From NCBI RefSeq assembly GCF_003725735.1, contig NZ_RJTM01000102.1:36710-100709 (forward strand): DNA of 64,000 nt, written 5' to 3'. Position numbers and translations under genes: made by a program. Of this stretch, positions 19,059 to 28,423 are shown in pieces. The notes below the pieces were generated by a model. That model was not told the DNA's origin. It searched no databases and saw only the letters and a list, made by a program, of their open reading frames with translations. How positions within the stretch are numbered: position 1 is the stretch's first letter; each line of letters opens with the position of its first letter. The DNA is from Sinomicrobium pectinilyticum. GTDB taxonomy: Bacteria; Bacteroidota; Bacteroidia; Flavobacteriales; Flavobacteriaceae.

Positions 19059-19240
19059 TGATGTGGTGGTACCCTCCCCGGTCCGGCTACAGGAAAAGCG
19101 GGAACGGGGATTTACTATCGGACAGCTGTATGACCGGGAGGTAAAAGCCGCCGGAACGGGCCTGTAGAATCAGCAAGTTACATAACATTAACATATTACC
19201 GATCAGGGATATTTGTTGTCTGTCCGGAACTTTAACGAGA

Positions 19241-19582
19241 ATGTATATGAGAAAGAGCGTTTTAATCCTGGGTGGGATACTGCTCATAGGTATTGCAGTA
19301 GTTTACCTGTTTGACCTGCAAAGAAGAGATAGGATCGTAACAGAAGTAGTTCAGGTTCCGGGCGGATACGGATATTTGGTGAAAAGCGGGGATAAAATAC
19401 TTATCCGCCAGGAAATGATACCATCAATACAAAAGACATCTCCTTTTTGTACTTATAACGATGCGAAGGCCGTTGCCTCTCTCGTGAGACAGAAAATAAT
19501 AAAAAAAGAGATCCCGGCAATTACTAAGGAAGAGTTAAAAGCACTTCATGTACGTATAAATTGTTTAGATTTAGCCAATTAA
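19241..19582 (+). CDS. DUF4907 protein
   Basis: 113 residues with one N-terminal hydrophobic helix (SVLILGGILLIGIAVVYLF). The DUF4907 core follows: GGYGYLVKSGDKILIRQEMIPSIQ then a DAKAVASLVRQKI helix. The likely location is periplasmic, membrane tethered. The second Met (19247) is an equally good start. It lies 182 bases after the Kelch gene and 12 bases before the kinase gene. Function unknown; the context suggests an accessory to the envelope proteins or to the sensor. Confidence 0.8.
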   Translation: MYMRKSVLILGGILLIGIAVVYLFDLQRRDRIVTEVVQVPGGYGYLVKSGDKILIRQEMIPSIQKTSPFCTYNDAKAVASLVRQKIIKKEIPAITKEELKALHVRINCLDLAN

Positions 19583-19594
19583 AAGGTATCGAAG

Positions 19595-20821
19595 ATGGGG
19601 ATTCTTGCGAGGGTTCTAAACAGGAAAAACCTGAAGGAGATTGCCATACATGTTGCTGTGTGGGGGGTTTTCTTTATATTGCTCAATTATCAGGTGTACT
19701 CCGAAATACGATATGTTCCGAAAGAAATTCTCTACAGAACACTATATCGTACCCTGTTGAACATAGGTTTGTTTTACCTTAATTACGCTTACCTGGTCCC
19801 AAAATTTTTGTTAAAGAAAAAGCTTTGGAAATACATTCTTATCTCGTTGTCCATTATAGTATTTAACGTAGTACTGATCGGTGGGATCGATGCGCCACCC
19901 TTGGGAGCAGTAACCATAGTCAAGAGGTTTGATCCGGCAGACGACCTTACCGCGACGGATAGCATTTTTCACACTCCTCCTGCGGCAGCTGATTCGGTTC
20001 GATCGGGAGCAAGTGAAAATATAATGCCCCGGGATACACTGCGCCCGATAATAAGGCAGGGATTTCGTAGGGCGGCTCCGGCAATACATGCGGAGGGGGC
20101 AGATATGTGGCGCTTTCGGCTTTTAATGTCTCTCAGGGCAGCGGCAGTAGTTGGTATGTATTTTGTTATCGGTGCGGCCATTAAGATATATATGGAGTGG
20201 AAAAAAGGGGAGACGATACGCAACCAGATTCAATCGGAAAAGATCACTTCAGAACTGCAGTTTTTAAAGGCACAGCTCAATCCGCATTTTCTGTTCAATT
20301 CCCTCAACAGTATTTATTCGCTTTCGGTTAAAAAGTCCAACGATACGCCGGAAGCGGTAATCACCCTTTCGGACCTTATGCGGTATATGTTGTATGAGGC
20401 CAACAGGGACATGGTACCTTTGGGCAAAGAACTGGAGTATATTAAAAACTATATACAACTGCAAAGACTCCGGCTTTCGGACGGCGAACAGGTAACACTT
20501 AATATTTACGGAAATGAAAGGGATAAGAAAATACAGCCGCTTTTGTTTATTTCATTTATAGAAAACGCATTTAAGTACGGCACCGACTACAAGGGAAGGA
20601 CCGTAGTAAAGACCGTGATTTCCATAAAGGAGGGTTCCATTCATTTTTATGTCCGGAATATTATTGGGAGGTATAAGAAGAACAGCAGGAGTTCCGGGGT
20701 AGGATTACAGAATATCCGGAACAGGCTTAACCTGCTGTATCCGGATTCACATACACTGGACATAGTGGATGACGGAGAGACTTTTACAGTGAGTCTAACC
20801 CTAAAATTTGACAAAAAATGA
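19595..20821 (+). CDS. LytS/YehU-type sensor histidine kinase
   Basis: 408 residues. Three transmembrane helices (about 14-32, 48-68, 75-95), an extracytoplasmic loop of about 80 residues, a fourth helix (about 185-202), then the His_kinase domain. The phosphoacceptor motif LNPHFLFNSLNSIYSL has its His near 231. The ATP-binding region follows with ENAFKYGTD (N box) and GVGLQNIRNRL (G box). The stop codon overlaps the response-regulator start (ATGA), so the pair is translationally coupled. The signal is unknown; the periplasmic loop and upstream envelope genes suggest an envelope signal. Confidence 0.93.
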   Translation: MGILARVLNRKNLKEIAIHVAVWGVFFILLNYQVYSEIRYVPKEILYRTLYRTLLNIGLFYLNYAYLVPKFLLKKKLWKYILISLSIIVFNVVLIGGIDAPPLGAVTIVKRFDPADDLTATDSIFHTPPAAADSVRSGASENIMPRDTLRPIIRQGFRRAAPAIHAEGADMWRFRLLMSLRAAAVVGMYFVIGAAIKIYMEWKKGETIRNQIQSEKITSELQFLKAQLNPHFLFNSLNSIYSLSVKKSNDTPEAVITLSDLMRYMLYEANRDMVPLGKELEYIKNYIQLQRLRLSDGEQVTLNIYGNERDKKIQPLLFISFIENAFKYGTDYKGRTVVKTVISIKEGSIHFYVRNIIGRYKKNSRSSGVGLQNIRNRLNLLYPDSHTLDIVDDGETFTVSLTLKFDKK

Positions 20822-21552
20822 AATGTGTAATTATCGATGATGAACCCCTGGCTATCGATGTCCTGAAGGGCTATTGCGAAAAAATACAGTTTATGGAGGT
20901 CGTGGGTACCTATACCAATGCCCTTGATGCCATAGCAGTTATTAAAGAAAGGGAGGTAGATCTTATATTTTCGGATATTGAAATGCCACAGATAAGCGGA
21001 ATCGATTTTATTCATTCCATGGACAATAAACCCATGTTCATTTTTACTACGGCCTATTCGCAGTATGCTATTGAAGGATTTGAACTGAACGCGGTAGATT
21101 ATCTCGTAAAGCCCATTCCCTATCACCGTTTTGTAAAAGCGGTAGTACGGGCTAAAGAACTGATGAGTTTTAAAGAGAAAGAGAAAAACATGAGACTACC
21201 CCATATTTCACCTTCCTGCGGAGTGCAGGACGGGCAGACGGGATACATTTTTGTAAAAGCCGATTATGAAAATATAAAATTGAATATAGATGACATTGTT
21301 TATATACAAGGGCTTAAAGACTATCTTAAAATTCACATTGCCGGGGTTAATAAACCCGTTCTGACCCTGTTGAGTTTCGGGGATTTTCTGGAGAAAGTTC
21401 CGGAAGAACAGTTTTTACGTATTCACAAGTCTTTTGTAGTTAATGTAAGTTATATCCGTTCTGTCCAGAAAAACAAGGTTATCATCAATGATAACCGGAT
21501 CCCGATAGGAGAAAGTTATAAGACCGCTTTTATGGAGCGACTGGGCCTCTAG
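20818..21552 (+). CDS. LytTR-family response regulator
   Basis: 244 residues. A receiver domain carries acidic pocket DDE (7-9), phosphoacceptor Asp53 in FSDIEMP, Thr in FTTAYSQYA and Lys in YLVKP. A C-terminal LytTR DNA-binding domain covers about residues 140-240, with YIQGLKDYLKIHI, FLRIHKSFVVNVSYI and IPIGESYK. The cognate partner is the kinase encoded by the overlapping upstream gene. It is the last gene of the cluster; targets may include the barrel/Kelch operon itself. Confidence 0.94.
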   Translation: MKCVIIDDEPLAIDVLKGYCEKIQFMEVVGTYTNALDAIAVIKEREVDLIFSDIEMPQISGIDFIHSMDNKPMFIFTTAYSQYAIEGFELNAVDYLVKPIPYHRFVKAVVRAKELMSFKEKEKNMRLPHISPSCGVQDGQTGYIFVKADYENIKLNIDDIVYIQGLKDYLKIHIAGVNKPVLTLLSFGDFLEKVPEEQFLRIHKSFVVNVSYIRSVQKNKVIINDNRIPIGESYKTAFMERLGL

Positions 21553-21595
21553 GTAAATTTACGATTTAACACCATATCGGCATCCTGTTCGCAAA

Positions 21596-22390
21596 TCAGC
21601 TTACGGTAATATTTACCACATACCCTTCGCTTCCTCTTACATTGAATACCGTGCTGTCTTCGAAGATGAGGTACTGCCCTTTGATCCCTTTTAATTTTCC
21701 GGAGTATTCCGGGGTTTTGTCAAGATTGAGGCTTTTTACCTTTTGCGGGTACTGTAGTACCGGATAATCGATGGAGTAGATCTTCTGATTGGTATCCAGG
21801 TAATATGGTTTTACTTCTTCCGGAAGAAAATCGTCGAGACGGTCCTTTTCAAGTACAAGATCGGCGTCTGCCAGGGTATTGGTGAGCATTTTCCGCCAGT
21901 TGGTTTTGTCGGTCATGTGCTCTTTCAGGGCAACTTCGGTTATTCCGGCGAGGTAGCGGTTCGGCACTTCCACAACTTCTATGGCCCGGTGTGCCCCCTG
22001 GTCTATCCACCTGGTAGGCACCTGTGCTTTCCTTGTTACACCCACTTTTACTTCACTGGACAGTGCCAGGTATACCACATGTGGCTGTAACTGCACCTGT
22101 TTTTCGTAATCCAGGTCCCTGTCCTCTTCATCCAGATGGGCCTTGCTCAGTTCGGGCCGCATGATCCAGTCTCCGGCAGAAGCGGTTTCGTAAAAGCAGC
22201 TTTTACAGAAGCCCTGACGGTATATGGGCTTGTCCAGATGACAGTTCAGGCACTCGTAGGAAACAAAAGAAAACCTTACTTCTTTGTCCAAAAGCTGATT
22301 CATATGGATAAAGTCATTTTTGAAAACCAGGTAGTAGTTTATAGGGCTGGTAAATTCGGTCTTCATTTTTATAAGGACACCTTGGTACAT
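21596..22390 (-). CDS. DUF2797 zinc-ribbon protein
   Basis: 264 residues recognised as DUF2797. There is a metal-binding CLNC...CKSC pair at about residues 48-69 and a following H-x-V-Y-L-A-L..VKVGVTRK segment that resembles the beginning of a GIY-YIG-like fold, then a C-terminal beta domain. Biochemical role unknown. Transcribed alone, divergent from the GH3-like gene. Confidence 0.8.
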   Translation of the reverse strand: MYQGVLIKMKTEFTSPINYYLVFKNDFIHMNQLLDKEVRFSFVSYECLNCHLDKPIYRQGFCKSCFYETASAGDWIMRPELSKAHLDEEDRDLDYEKQVQLQPHVVYLALSSEVKVGVTRKAQVPTRWIDQGAHRAIEVVEVPNRYLAGITEVALKEHMTDKTNWRKMLTNTLADADLVLEKDRLDDFLPEEVKPYYLDTNQKIYSIDYPVLQYPQKVKSLNLDKTPEYSGKLKGIKGQYLIFEDSTVFNVRGSEGYVVNITVS

Positions 22391-22455
22391 GGTAAAGTTT
22401 TTTAGTATTTTTATTCCCTGTCAATATAGAAAAGGACTGTAAAAGTACACAAAAA

Positions 22456-24012
22456 ATGCCGATTCCGTTGTTTAATTCCATAGCTTCCTGGTGGCTGAAA
22501 AAAAGGTTCTACCAGATGGAACTCTTCCTGAAATATCCGGAAGAGGTTCAGGTAGAGTTGTTAAATCAGTTACTTATAACCGCAAGAAACACGGATATAG
22601 GGAAGAAGTACGGGTTTGAAACCATAACTACCTACGAAAGTTTCAGGGCAAATGTCCCTATCAACAAATATGAGGATATAGAACCGTACATAGAAAGGTC
22701 GAGAAGGGGGGAACACAATGTTTTCTGGCCTACACCGATCAGGTGGTTTGCCAAAAGCAGCGGTACGACTAATGCGAAAAGCAAATTTATCCCGGTCAGC
22801 ACCGAATCCCTTGAGGACTGCCATTTTAAAGCCGGAAAAGATATGCTTTCCCTTTACTTCAATAACAATGAGGATTCCAAACTGTTTACAGGAAAAAGCC
22901 TGAGGCTGGGGGGGAGTAAATCGCTGTATGAGGACAACAACACTTTTTTTGGGGACCTGTCTGCCATTATAATAGATAACCTCCCTTTCTGGGCGGAAAT
23001 GAACAGCACGCCGAGCAATAAGATATCGCTGATGAGCGAATGGGAAGCAAAACTGGAGGCTATTATTACCGAAACCGTTCAGGAGAATGTAACTAGCTTT
23101 GCGGGGGTGCCTTCATGGATGCTGGTATTGCTCAACCGGGTGCTGGAAAAAACGGGAAAGGATAATCTCTTCGAGGTCTGGACTAACCTGGAGGTGTATT
23201 TCCACGGCGGTGTGAGTTTTAACCCGTACCGTGACCAGTATGAAAGACTGCTTCCGAGGGATTCTTTTAAATACTATGAGATATACAACGCCTCCGAAGG
23301 CTTTTTCGCCATTCAGGACCGCAACAATTCCGATGAATTACTACTGATGCTCGATTACGGGATTTTCTATGAATTCATCCTTATGGATACATTCGGTACG
23401 GACCGTCAGAAAGCCATTCCGCTGTGGGAAGTGGAAACCGGGAAGAACTATGCTATCGTAATAACGACCAATGCCGGATTATGGCGATATCTTATAGGCG
23501 ATACCGTACGTTTTACCAGTACAAATCCCTACCGTATTAAAGTGACGGGACGTACCAAACATTTTATTAATGTGTTCGGCGAAGAACTGATTATAGAAAA
23601 TACGGAAGAGGCCCTGAAAAAAGCTTGTAAATCGGCAGATTGTGAGATCGTGGATTATACGGTTGCCCCTATATTTATGCAGGGGAAGGAAAAGGGGGGG
23701 CATGAATGGCTTATTGAATTCCGGAAGTACCCGAGCAGTATGGAGCAATTTACGGTATTGCTCGACGAAGGTCTGAAATCCCTGAATTCGGATTACGAAG
23801 CAAAGCGCTATAACAATATGACGCTTAATATGCCGAAGATAAACATTGCCCGTCAAGGCCTGTTCTACGACTGGTTAAAAACATATAACAAACTCGGTGG
23901 ACAGCATAAAGTACCCAGGCTGTCCAATAAAAGAGATTATCTGGAAGAAATGCTGGGAATGAATGGCTCCTTCACCGGACCGATGCCGGGAAACAGAGGG
24001 GTAAATATTTAA
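22456..24012 (+). CDS. GH3-like (auxin-responsive promoter family) acyl-adenylating enzyme
   Basis: 518 residues of the GH3/ANL-type adenylate-forming fold. Evidence: WFAKSSGTTNAKSKFIPVS (phosphate-binding Ser/Thr-rich loop), YFHGGVSF, YEIYNASEGFFA (ATP motif), LWRYLIGDTVRFT and TGRTKHFINVFGEELIIENTEEAL. Plant homologues conjugate acyl acids to amino acids. Bacterial members are common in Bacteroidota and their substrates are mostly unknown. Cytoplasmic, full length, single gene ended by a strong hairpin. Confidence 0.88.
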   Translation: MPIPLFNSIASWWLKKRFYQMELFLKYPEEVQVELLNQLLITARNTDIGKKYGFETITTYESFRANVPINKYEDIEPYIERSRRGEHNVFWPTPIRWFAKSSGTTNAKSKFIPVSTESLEDCHFKAGKDMLSLYFNNNEDSKLFTGKSLRLGGSKSLYEDNNTFFGDLSAIIIDNLPFWAEMNSTPSNKISLMSEWEAKLEAIITETVQENVTSFAGVPSWMLVLLNRVLEKTGKDNLFEVWTNLEVYFHGGVSFNPYRDQYERLLPRDSFKYYEIYNASEGFFAIQDRNNSDELLLMLDYGIFYEFILMDTFGTDRQKAIPLWEVETGKNYAIVITTNAGLWRYLIGDTVRFTSTNPYRIKVTGRTKHFINVFGEELIIENTEEALKKACKSADCEIVDYTVAPIFMQGKEKGGHEWLIEFRKYPSSMEQFTVLLDEGLKSLNSDYEAKRYNNMTLNMPKINIARQGLFYDWLKTYNKLGGQHKVPRLSNKRDYLEEMLGMNGSFTGPMPGNRGVNI

Positions 24013-24020
24013 AAAATCAG

Positions 24021-24092
24021 GGAGCCGCCTGAAGATATCATTTTCTGTCGTCCCGAGCGGAGTGACAGTATGAGTCTCAGGCGGCTCCTTTT
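24021..24092. terminator. Strong hairpin terminator with nested repeat
   Basis: GGAGCCGCCTGA (24021-24032) pairs perfectly with TCAGGCGGCTCC (24077-24088) and is followed by TTTTTGTTTT on the plus strand. The loop holds a second hairpin, CTGTC...GACAG, around GTCCCGAGCGGAGT, which resembles a dispersed flavobacterial intergenic repeat. It separates the convergent GH3-like and clpX genes. Confidence 0.75.
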
Positions 24093-24125
24093 TGTTTTGA
24101 AGCCGAAATATAATACAGGACTTCT

Positions 24126-25358
24126 TTATGAAGCAGCTTTTAATTTGCTTACTTTGGCCTTAGCGAGTTTTTCGTGGACGTATTGACGGTCTATTTCAAG
24201 TGCTTTTTCGTCCGAGCTCGGCAGTTCAAACATGGCGTCTGTTAGTATGGTTTCGCAAAGCGAACGCAGTCCCCTTGCTCCCAGTTTGTACTCCATCGCT
24301 TTTTCCACGATAAAATCAAGGGCATCGTTAGAGATGCTGAATTCTATATCATCCATGTCGAAGAGTTTGCTGTACTGTTTTATGATGGCATTCTTCGGCT
24401 CGGTGAGTATAGCTCTCAGTACTTTGGCATCCAGAGGGTCCATGTAAGTGAGTACCGGAAGCCTTCCTATGATTTCCGGGATAAGCCCGAACTCTTTCAG
24501 GTCTTTCGGTATGATGTACTGCAACAGGTTTTCTTCGTCTATAACCTCTTCCTCCCTGGAAGCATTATATCCTATGGCCTGCATGTTCAGGCGTTTGGTG
24601 ATCACTTTCTCTATACCGTCAAAAGCACCTCCCGCAATAAACAGGATATTTTCCGTATTCACTTCAATGAACTTCTGGTCCGGGTGTTTTCTTCCGCCTT
24701 TCGGTGGTACGTTTACAACCGTTCCTTCCAGCAGTTTCAACAAAGCCTGTTGTACACCTTCTCCGGATACGTCCCGTGTAATGGACGGATTGTCACTTTT
24801 CCGGGCGATTTTATCGATTTCATCTATAAAGACGATACCTCTTTCGGCTTTTTCCAGATTGTAATCCGCTGCCTGTAACAGCCGGGTAAGGATACTTTCC
24901 ACGTCTTCTCCCACGTATCCCGCTTCGGTAAGTACGGTGGCATCTACAATAGCCAGGGGTACATTGAGCATTTTGGCAATGGTTCTGGCCATAAGGGTTT
25001 TTCCCGTACCGGTCTGTCCTACCATGATGATGTTGCTCTTTTGTATTTCGATATCATCTTTGGAAGTGGGCTGTAACAACCTTTTGTAGTGGTTGTATAC
25101 TGCAACCGACATTACTTTCTTGGTAAAATCCTGTCCTATGATATACTGGTCCAGGAAGGATTTTATTTCCTGCGGTTTTTTTAGTATGAGTTCAGCAGAG
25201 AGTTCTTCCGACTGGGATTGTTTGATCTCTTCCAGAACAATGCTATGGGCCTGTTCAATACACCGGTCGCATATATGTGCATCCAACCCTGCAATAAGCA
25301 GATTGGTTTCCGGTTTTTTCCTTCCGCAAAATGAGCATTCTAATTCTTCTTTAGCCAT
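24126..25358 (-). CDS. clpX: ATP-dependent Clp protease unfoldase ClpX
   Basis: 410 residues, normal size. An N-terminal C4 zinc-binding domain (CSFC at 8-11, CDRC) precedes the AAA+ module: Walker A GQTGTGKT, pore loop GYVGED, Walker [14 protein letters not shown], sensor 1 and sensor 2 (GARGLRS). It unfolds tagged substrates and feeds them to ClpP. The frame continues to 25436, but [12 protein letters not shown] at 25358 is the conserved N-terminus. It lies 149 bases behind clpP in the order tig-clpP-clpX, as in many bacteria. A small CCCTGxTCCC hairpin lies at 25381-25404 upstream. Confidence 0.97.
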   Translation of the reverse strand: MAKEELECSFCGRKKPETNLLIAGLDAHICDRCIEQAHSIVLEEIKQSQSEELSAELILKKPQEIKSFLDQYIIGQDFTKKVMSVAVYNHYKRLLQPTSKDDIEIQKSNIIMVGQTGTGKTLMARTIAKMLNVPLAIVDATVLTEAGYVGEDVESILTRLLQAADYNLEKAERGIVFIDEIDKIARKSDNPSITRDVSGEGVQQALLKLLEGTVVNVPPKGGRKHPDQKFIEVNTENILFIAGGAFDGIEKVITKRLNMQAIGYNASREEEVIDEENLLQYIIPKDLKEFGLIPEIIGRLPVLTYMDPLDAKVLRAILTEPKNAIIKQYSKLFDMDDIEFSISNDALDFIVEKAMEYKLGARGLRSLCETILTDAMFELPSSDEKALEIDRQYVHEKLAKAKVSKLKAAS

Positions 25359-25507
25359 AACCAATTTTTTAGTGTGCAACCCCTGCTCCCGCAAGGGAAC
25401 AGGGCTGTGATTTATTATAGGAAAACCGCGGGGCAAAGGTTTTCGTTTGTTCCGGGGCCTTTATATTGTTGATGTTTTTAAGGCCCGGAAGCAGAGGTCA
25501 CCCTCTT

Positions 25508-26182
25508 TTATTTTCGGGCCAGTATTTCGTCGATCATACCATATTCCTTGGCCTCGTCTGCTTTCATCCAGTAATCCCTGTCGCTGTCCTTGTTGACTTT
25601 GTCATAGGGTTGCCCGGAGTGATTGGCGATGATCTTGTAGAGCTCATCTTTTAGTTTCAGGATTTCCCTTGCGGTGATCTCTATATCGCTGGCCTGGCCT
25701 TGCGCACCTCCCAGAGGCTGATGTATCATTACCCTGGAGTGTGTAAGACCGCTCCTTTTTCCTTTTTCACCGGCACAAAGCAATACGGCTGCCATGGAAG
25801 CTGCAATACCTGTACAGATAGTGGCTACATCCGGCTTGATGAACTGCATGGTATCGTAAATGCCGAGACCTGCATAAACGCTTCCTCCGGGAGAGTTGAT
25901 ATATATTTCAATGTCTTTTGAAGAATCAACACTGGAAAGGAACAATAACTGTGCCTGTATGATATTAGCTATCTGATCGTCTATCGCAGTCCCCATAAAT
26001 ATGATCCTGTCCATCATAAGGCGCGAAAATACATCCATCGCCACAGCGTTCATCTGGCGCTCTTCTATAATGTTCGGGGTCATGCTTACCGGGGCCATTC
26101 TGCTTACGATCTTATCGTAATACATACTATTTACCCCATGATGCTGTATAGCGTATTTTTTGAATTCCTTTTTATAATCCAT
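25508..26182 (-). CDS. clpP: ATP-dependent Clp protease proteolytic subunit ClpP
   Basis: 224 residues. The catalytic triad context is present: nucleophile Ser129 in GIAASMAAVLL, His154 in RVMIHQPLGGAQGQ and an Asp further on (KDSDRDYWM). Oxyanion-loop INSPGGSV and the C-terminal region YGMIDEILAR are conserved. Forms the barrel protease with ClpX in the cytoplasm. It lies 81 bases behind tig with a perfect hairpin in the gap. Confidence 0.97.
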   Translation of the reverse strand: MDYKKEFKKYAIQHHGVNSMYYDKIVSRMAPVSMTPNIIEERQMNAVAMDVFSRLMMDRIIFMGTAIDDQIANIIQAQLLFLSSVDSSKDIEIYINSPGGSVYAGLGIYDTMQFIKPDVATICTGIAASMAAVLLCAGEKGKRSGLTHSRVMIHQPLGGAQGQASDIEITAREILKLKDELYKIIANHSGQPYDKVNKDSDRDYWMKADEAKEYGMIDEILARK

Positions 26183-26202
26183 AGTTTTTCATTTTATATA
26201 AT

Positions 26203-26233
26203 AAGGCGTTAAATCAAGTGAATTTAACGCCTT
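26203..26233 (-). terminator. Perfect hairpin between tig and clpP
   Basis: AAGGCGTTAAAT, 7-base loop, ATTTAACGCCTT (12-bp perfect stem) in the 81-base gap after tig. On the minus strand it is followed by an AT-rich stretch but not a true T-run. It may be a partial terminator or an mRNA-processing structure that sets tig and clpP levels apart. Confidence 0.55.
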
Positions 26234-26263
26234 AAATATAGTTATTTTATTTGTTTTTCCGGA

Positions 26264-27586
26264 CTATTGGTAAACCTCTTTGACGAAGTCTTCGTACGTA
26301 ACTTCTTTAGTCTTGAGGTTTGTTTTTTCTTTATAAAGGCTGAGCAGCTTTTTGCTCATCAGCTGCTCGGACAGGCGTTTTATTTCATCCTGGTTGGAAA
26401 GTATCCTGGCGGCAATGCTGTCCAGTTCTTCCTCGGAAGGATCGGTTTGTCCGAACTGTGCCATCTGTATTTTGATAAATTCTTTGGCAAAGTCTTTCAG
26501 CTCGTCAAAAGTTACCTGCAGTTCGTTGTCGCGGATAATCTTGCCCTCGATAAGCTGGTATCTCAGGCCTTTTTCGGATTTTTCGTATTCTTCGCTTGCC
26601 TGATCTTCTGTCAATGGGTCCTCACCGGTTTGCTGTATCCATTTTTTCAGGAACTCGGCCGGAAGGTCAAATTTGGTATTCTCTACAAGGTATTCGGTCA
26701 CATCGTTCAGTAATTTCTGATCTGCCTGCTGTTCGAATTGTTTCTCGGCATCTTCTTTGATCCTGGCACGCAGTTCCTCTTCGGAATTCACTGTTCCCGC
26801 TGGGAAAAGCTTGTCAAAGAGTTCCTGGTTGAGTTCCGCAGGCTCTCTTTTGTTTATTTCCTCAATGGTAAAGTTTACAGTGATGTCAAGGTCATGAACT
26901 TCATCGTGGCTCACTTTCAGGAAGTGCATCAGGTCATGATCGTCCTGAAAGAGGCTTTTGCTCTTCAACTCCAGAACATCCCCGGCTTTAGCTCCGGTGA
27001 ACTTGTTGAGGTTTCTTTTTCCTTTTATCTTATCAAGAGAGAAAGTTGCCTTGTTCTCTATTTCTTTTTCTTCACTGGTAAAAGTTCCGGTGATTTCGTC
27101 ACCTTCTTCGACCGTATCCTTGGAAATGAGTTTTCCGTATTGTTTCTGAATTCGCTCTATCTGTTCGTCAAGCATTTTGTCATCTGCAACGATCTGATAA
27201 CTGGTTATCGCTTTTTTCCCTTTAAGGTTTACTTCAAAATCGGGAGCAAGTCCCAGCTCGAATTCAAAAGAAAAATTTTCAGCATCCCAGTCAAAACCTT
27301 CCTGTGCCTTAGGGAGCGGGTTGCCCAGAACATCCAGTTTTTCTTCGGTCAGATACTTATCAAGCGCATCCTGTAAAAGTTTGTTTACCTCATCTACCAA
27401 AACCGCTTTTCCGTATTGTTTCTTCACCAATCCAAGCGGTACATGCCCTTTTCTGAAACCGGGAATGTTCGCTTTCTTACGGTAATCGTTAAGGACTGTA
27501 GCTACCTTGTCACTGTAATCGTCCTTGCTGATAGCAACCTTTACTATTGCATTCAACTCATCTATGTGCTCTCTTGTAATATCCAT
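26264..27586 (-). CDS. tig: Trigger factor
   Basis: 440 residues, full length. The ribosome-binding tail contains the signature GFRKGHVP near residue 43 (GFRxGxxP). The PPIase-like domain covers about 150-240 (EEGDEITGTFTSEEKE; Bacteroidota members have a divergent FKBP part), and the helical C-terminal chaperone arms follow. It binds nascent chains at the exit tunnel. A good promoter lies 43 bases upstream. Confidence 0.95.
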   Translation of the reverse strand: MDITREHIDELNAIVKVAISKDDYSDKVATVLNDYRKKANIPGFRKGHVPLGLVKKQYGKAVLVDEVNKLLQDALDKYLTEEKLDVLGNPLPKAQEGFDWDAENFSFEFELGLAPDFEVNLKGKKAITSYQIVADDKMLDEQIERIQKQYGKLISKDTVEEGDEITGTFTSEEKEIENKATFSLDKIKGKRNLNKFTGAKAGDVLELKSKSLFQDDHDLMHFLKVSHDEVHDLDITVNFTIEEINKREPAELNQELFDKLFPAGTVNSEEELRARIKEDAEKQFEQQADQKLLNDVTEYLVENTKFDLPAEFLKKWIQQTGEDPLTEDQASEEYEKSEKGLRYQLIEGKIIRDNELQVTFDELKDFAKEFIKIQMAQFGQTDPSEEELDSIAARILSNQDEIKRLSEQLMSKKLLSLYKEKTNLKTKEVTYEDFVKEVYQ

Positions 27587-27628
27587 TTATTCGCTTTAAT
27601 AAATTAACATGGCATCTAAAACAGGGTG

Positions 27629-27659
27629 CAAAATTAGAACATTTTGCAATGTTAACCAA
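27629..27659 (-). promoter_or_regulatory. Promoter of tig
   Basis: The minus strand reads TTG (27657-27659), 20 bases, then TAATTTTG (27629-27636), matching the Bacteroidota promoter form, 43 bases before the tig start. Confidence 0.7.
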
Positions 27660-27919
27660 CTTTTTGAGCGTCTGAATTTTAGAGCGGGTTTTTCGGCGGA
27701 ATTCGGGCTTTTACAGAGGGGATGCCTGTGTTCCGGAAGGGAAGAGGACAGGCAGGCAGGATATGAGATGCTGTGCCAGGGGATCCATATGTTTATGGCA
27801 GAGGACAAAAGGATGAAGGGAAAGCGGACGATGTTTCCGGTATCGCGGACAAGCAGGGAATACCCGATGAGCTCAGGAATATTCTCCCGGCTTGTCCGGA
27901 ATGATACTACGCAATGCTT
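27660..27919. other. Intergenic region behind the small membrane-protein gene
   Basis: The region between the tig promoter and the end of the holin-like gene. A 138-codon plus-strand frame starts at 27609, but it is Arg/Cys-rich, resembles nothing I know and runs over the holin-like gene, so I do not call it. No terminator hairpin stands out. Confidence 0.4.
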
Positions 27920-28276
27920 TTATCTGGTACGGTCTGTGTTTTCTTTCAGAAAGGAATGCAGGATAGATTGCAGGAAGGAAAGCAGGAGACTGAACAACAA
28001 CGCCCACCAGATATTCGTTACATGAAATCCGCCTACAAGGCTGTCGGTAATTAAAATTACCACTGCATTAATTAGAAGTAGGAATAGCCCTAATGTAATT
28101 ATGGTGATGGGCAGGGTAAGGATAATGAGTATCGGTTTTACAAGAAGGTTCAGGAGGGCCAGTACAACGGCAACGAGGACAGCAGTAAGATAACTGTCCA
28201 CACTTACCCCGGGAAGTATTTGTGCAATGACTACCACGGCCAGGGCGGTCAGCAATACTCTTAAGAGAACATTCAT
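27920..28276 (-). CDS. Phage-holin-4-like / YvlD-type small membrane protein
   Basis: 118 residues with four hydrophobic helices (3-22, 28-44, 50-78, 88-106). It carries the family patterns LLTALAVVVIAQILPGVSV, ALLNLLVKPILIILTLPITIITLGLFLLLINA and W-A-LLFSLLLSFL. Members are ordinary chromosomal inner-membrane proteins despite the holin name; no phage genes are nearby. Function unknown. Confidence 0.85.
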   Translation of the reverse strand: MNVLLRVLLTALAVVVIAQILPGVSVDSYLTAVLVAVVLALLNLLVKPILIILTLPITIITLGLFLLLINAVVILITDSLVGGFHVTNIWWALLFSLLLSFLQSILHSFLKENTDRTR

Positions 28277-28423
28277 ATTTTTTTCTTTTTTCAGAAAACA
28301 GCGAAAAGAACCTTTTCGGTCTGTTTTTCTGTCGGTTATTTTCTTTTAAGCATGTCGGGTACTAACAAAAATAAGTAATTTCTCTCGTTTTATTGCTATT
28401 CGGTGCGTTCTCTCTTCGATGTT

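Noticed and set aside
27609..28025. 138-codon plus-strand frame between tig and the holin-like gene
   Set aside because: Its composition is odd, it overlaps both the tig promoter and the holin-like gene, and it resembles no family I know.
27920..28276. Prophage lysis gene
   Set aside because: The family name contains holin, but no other phage gene is nearby and such genes are common chromosomal membrane proteins.
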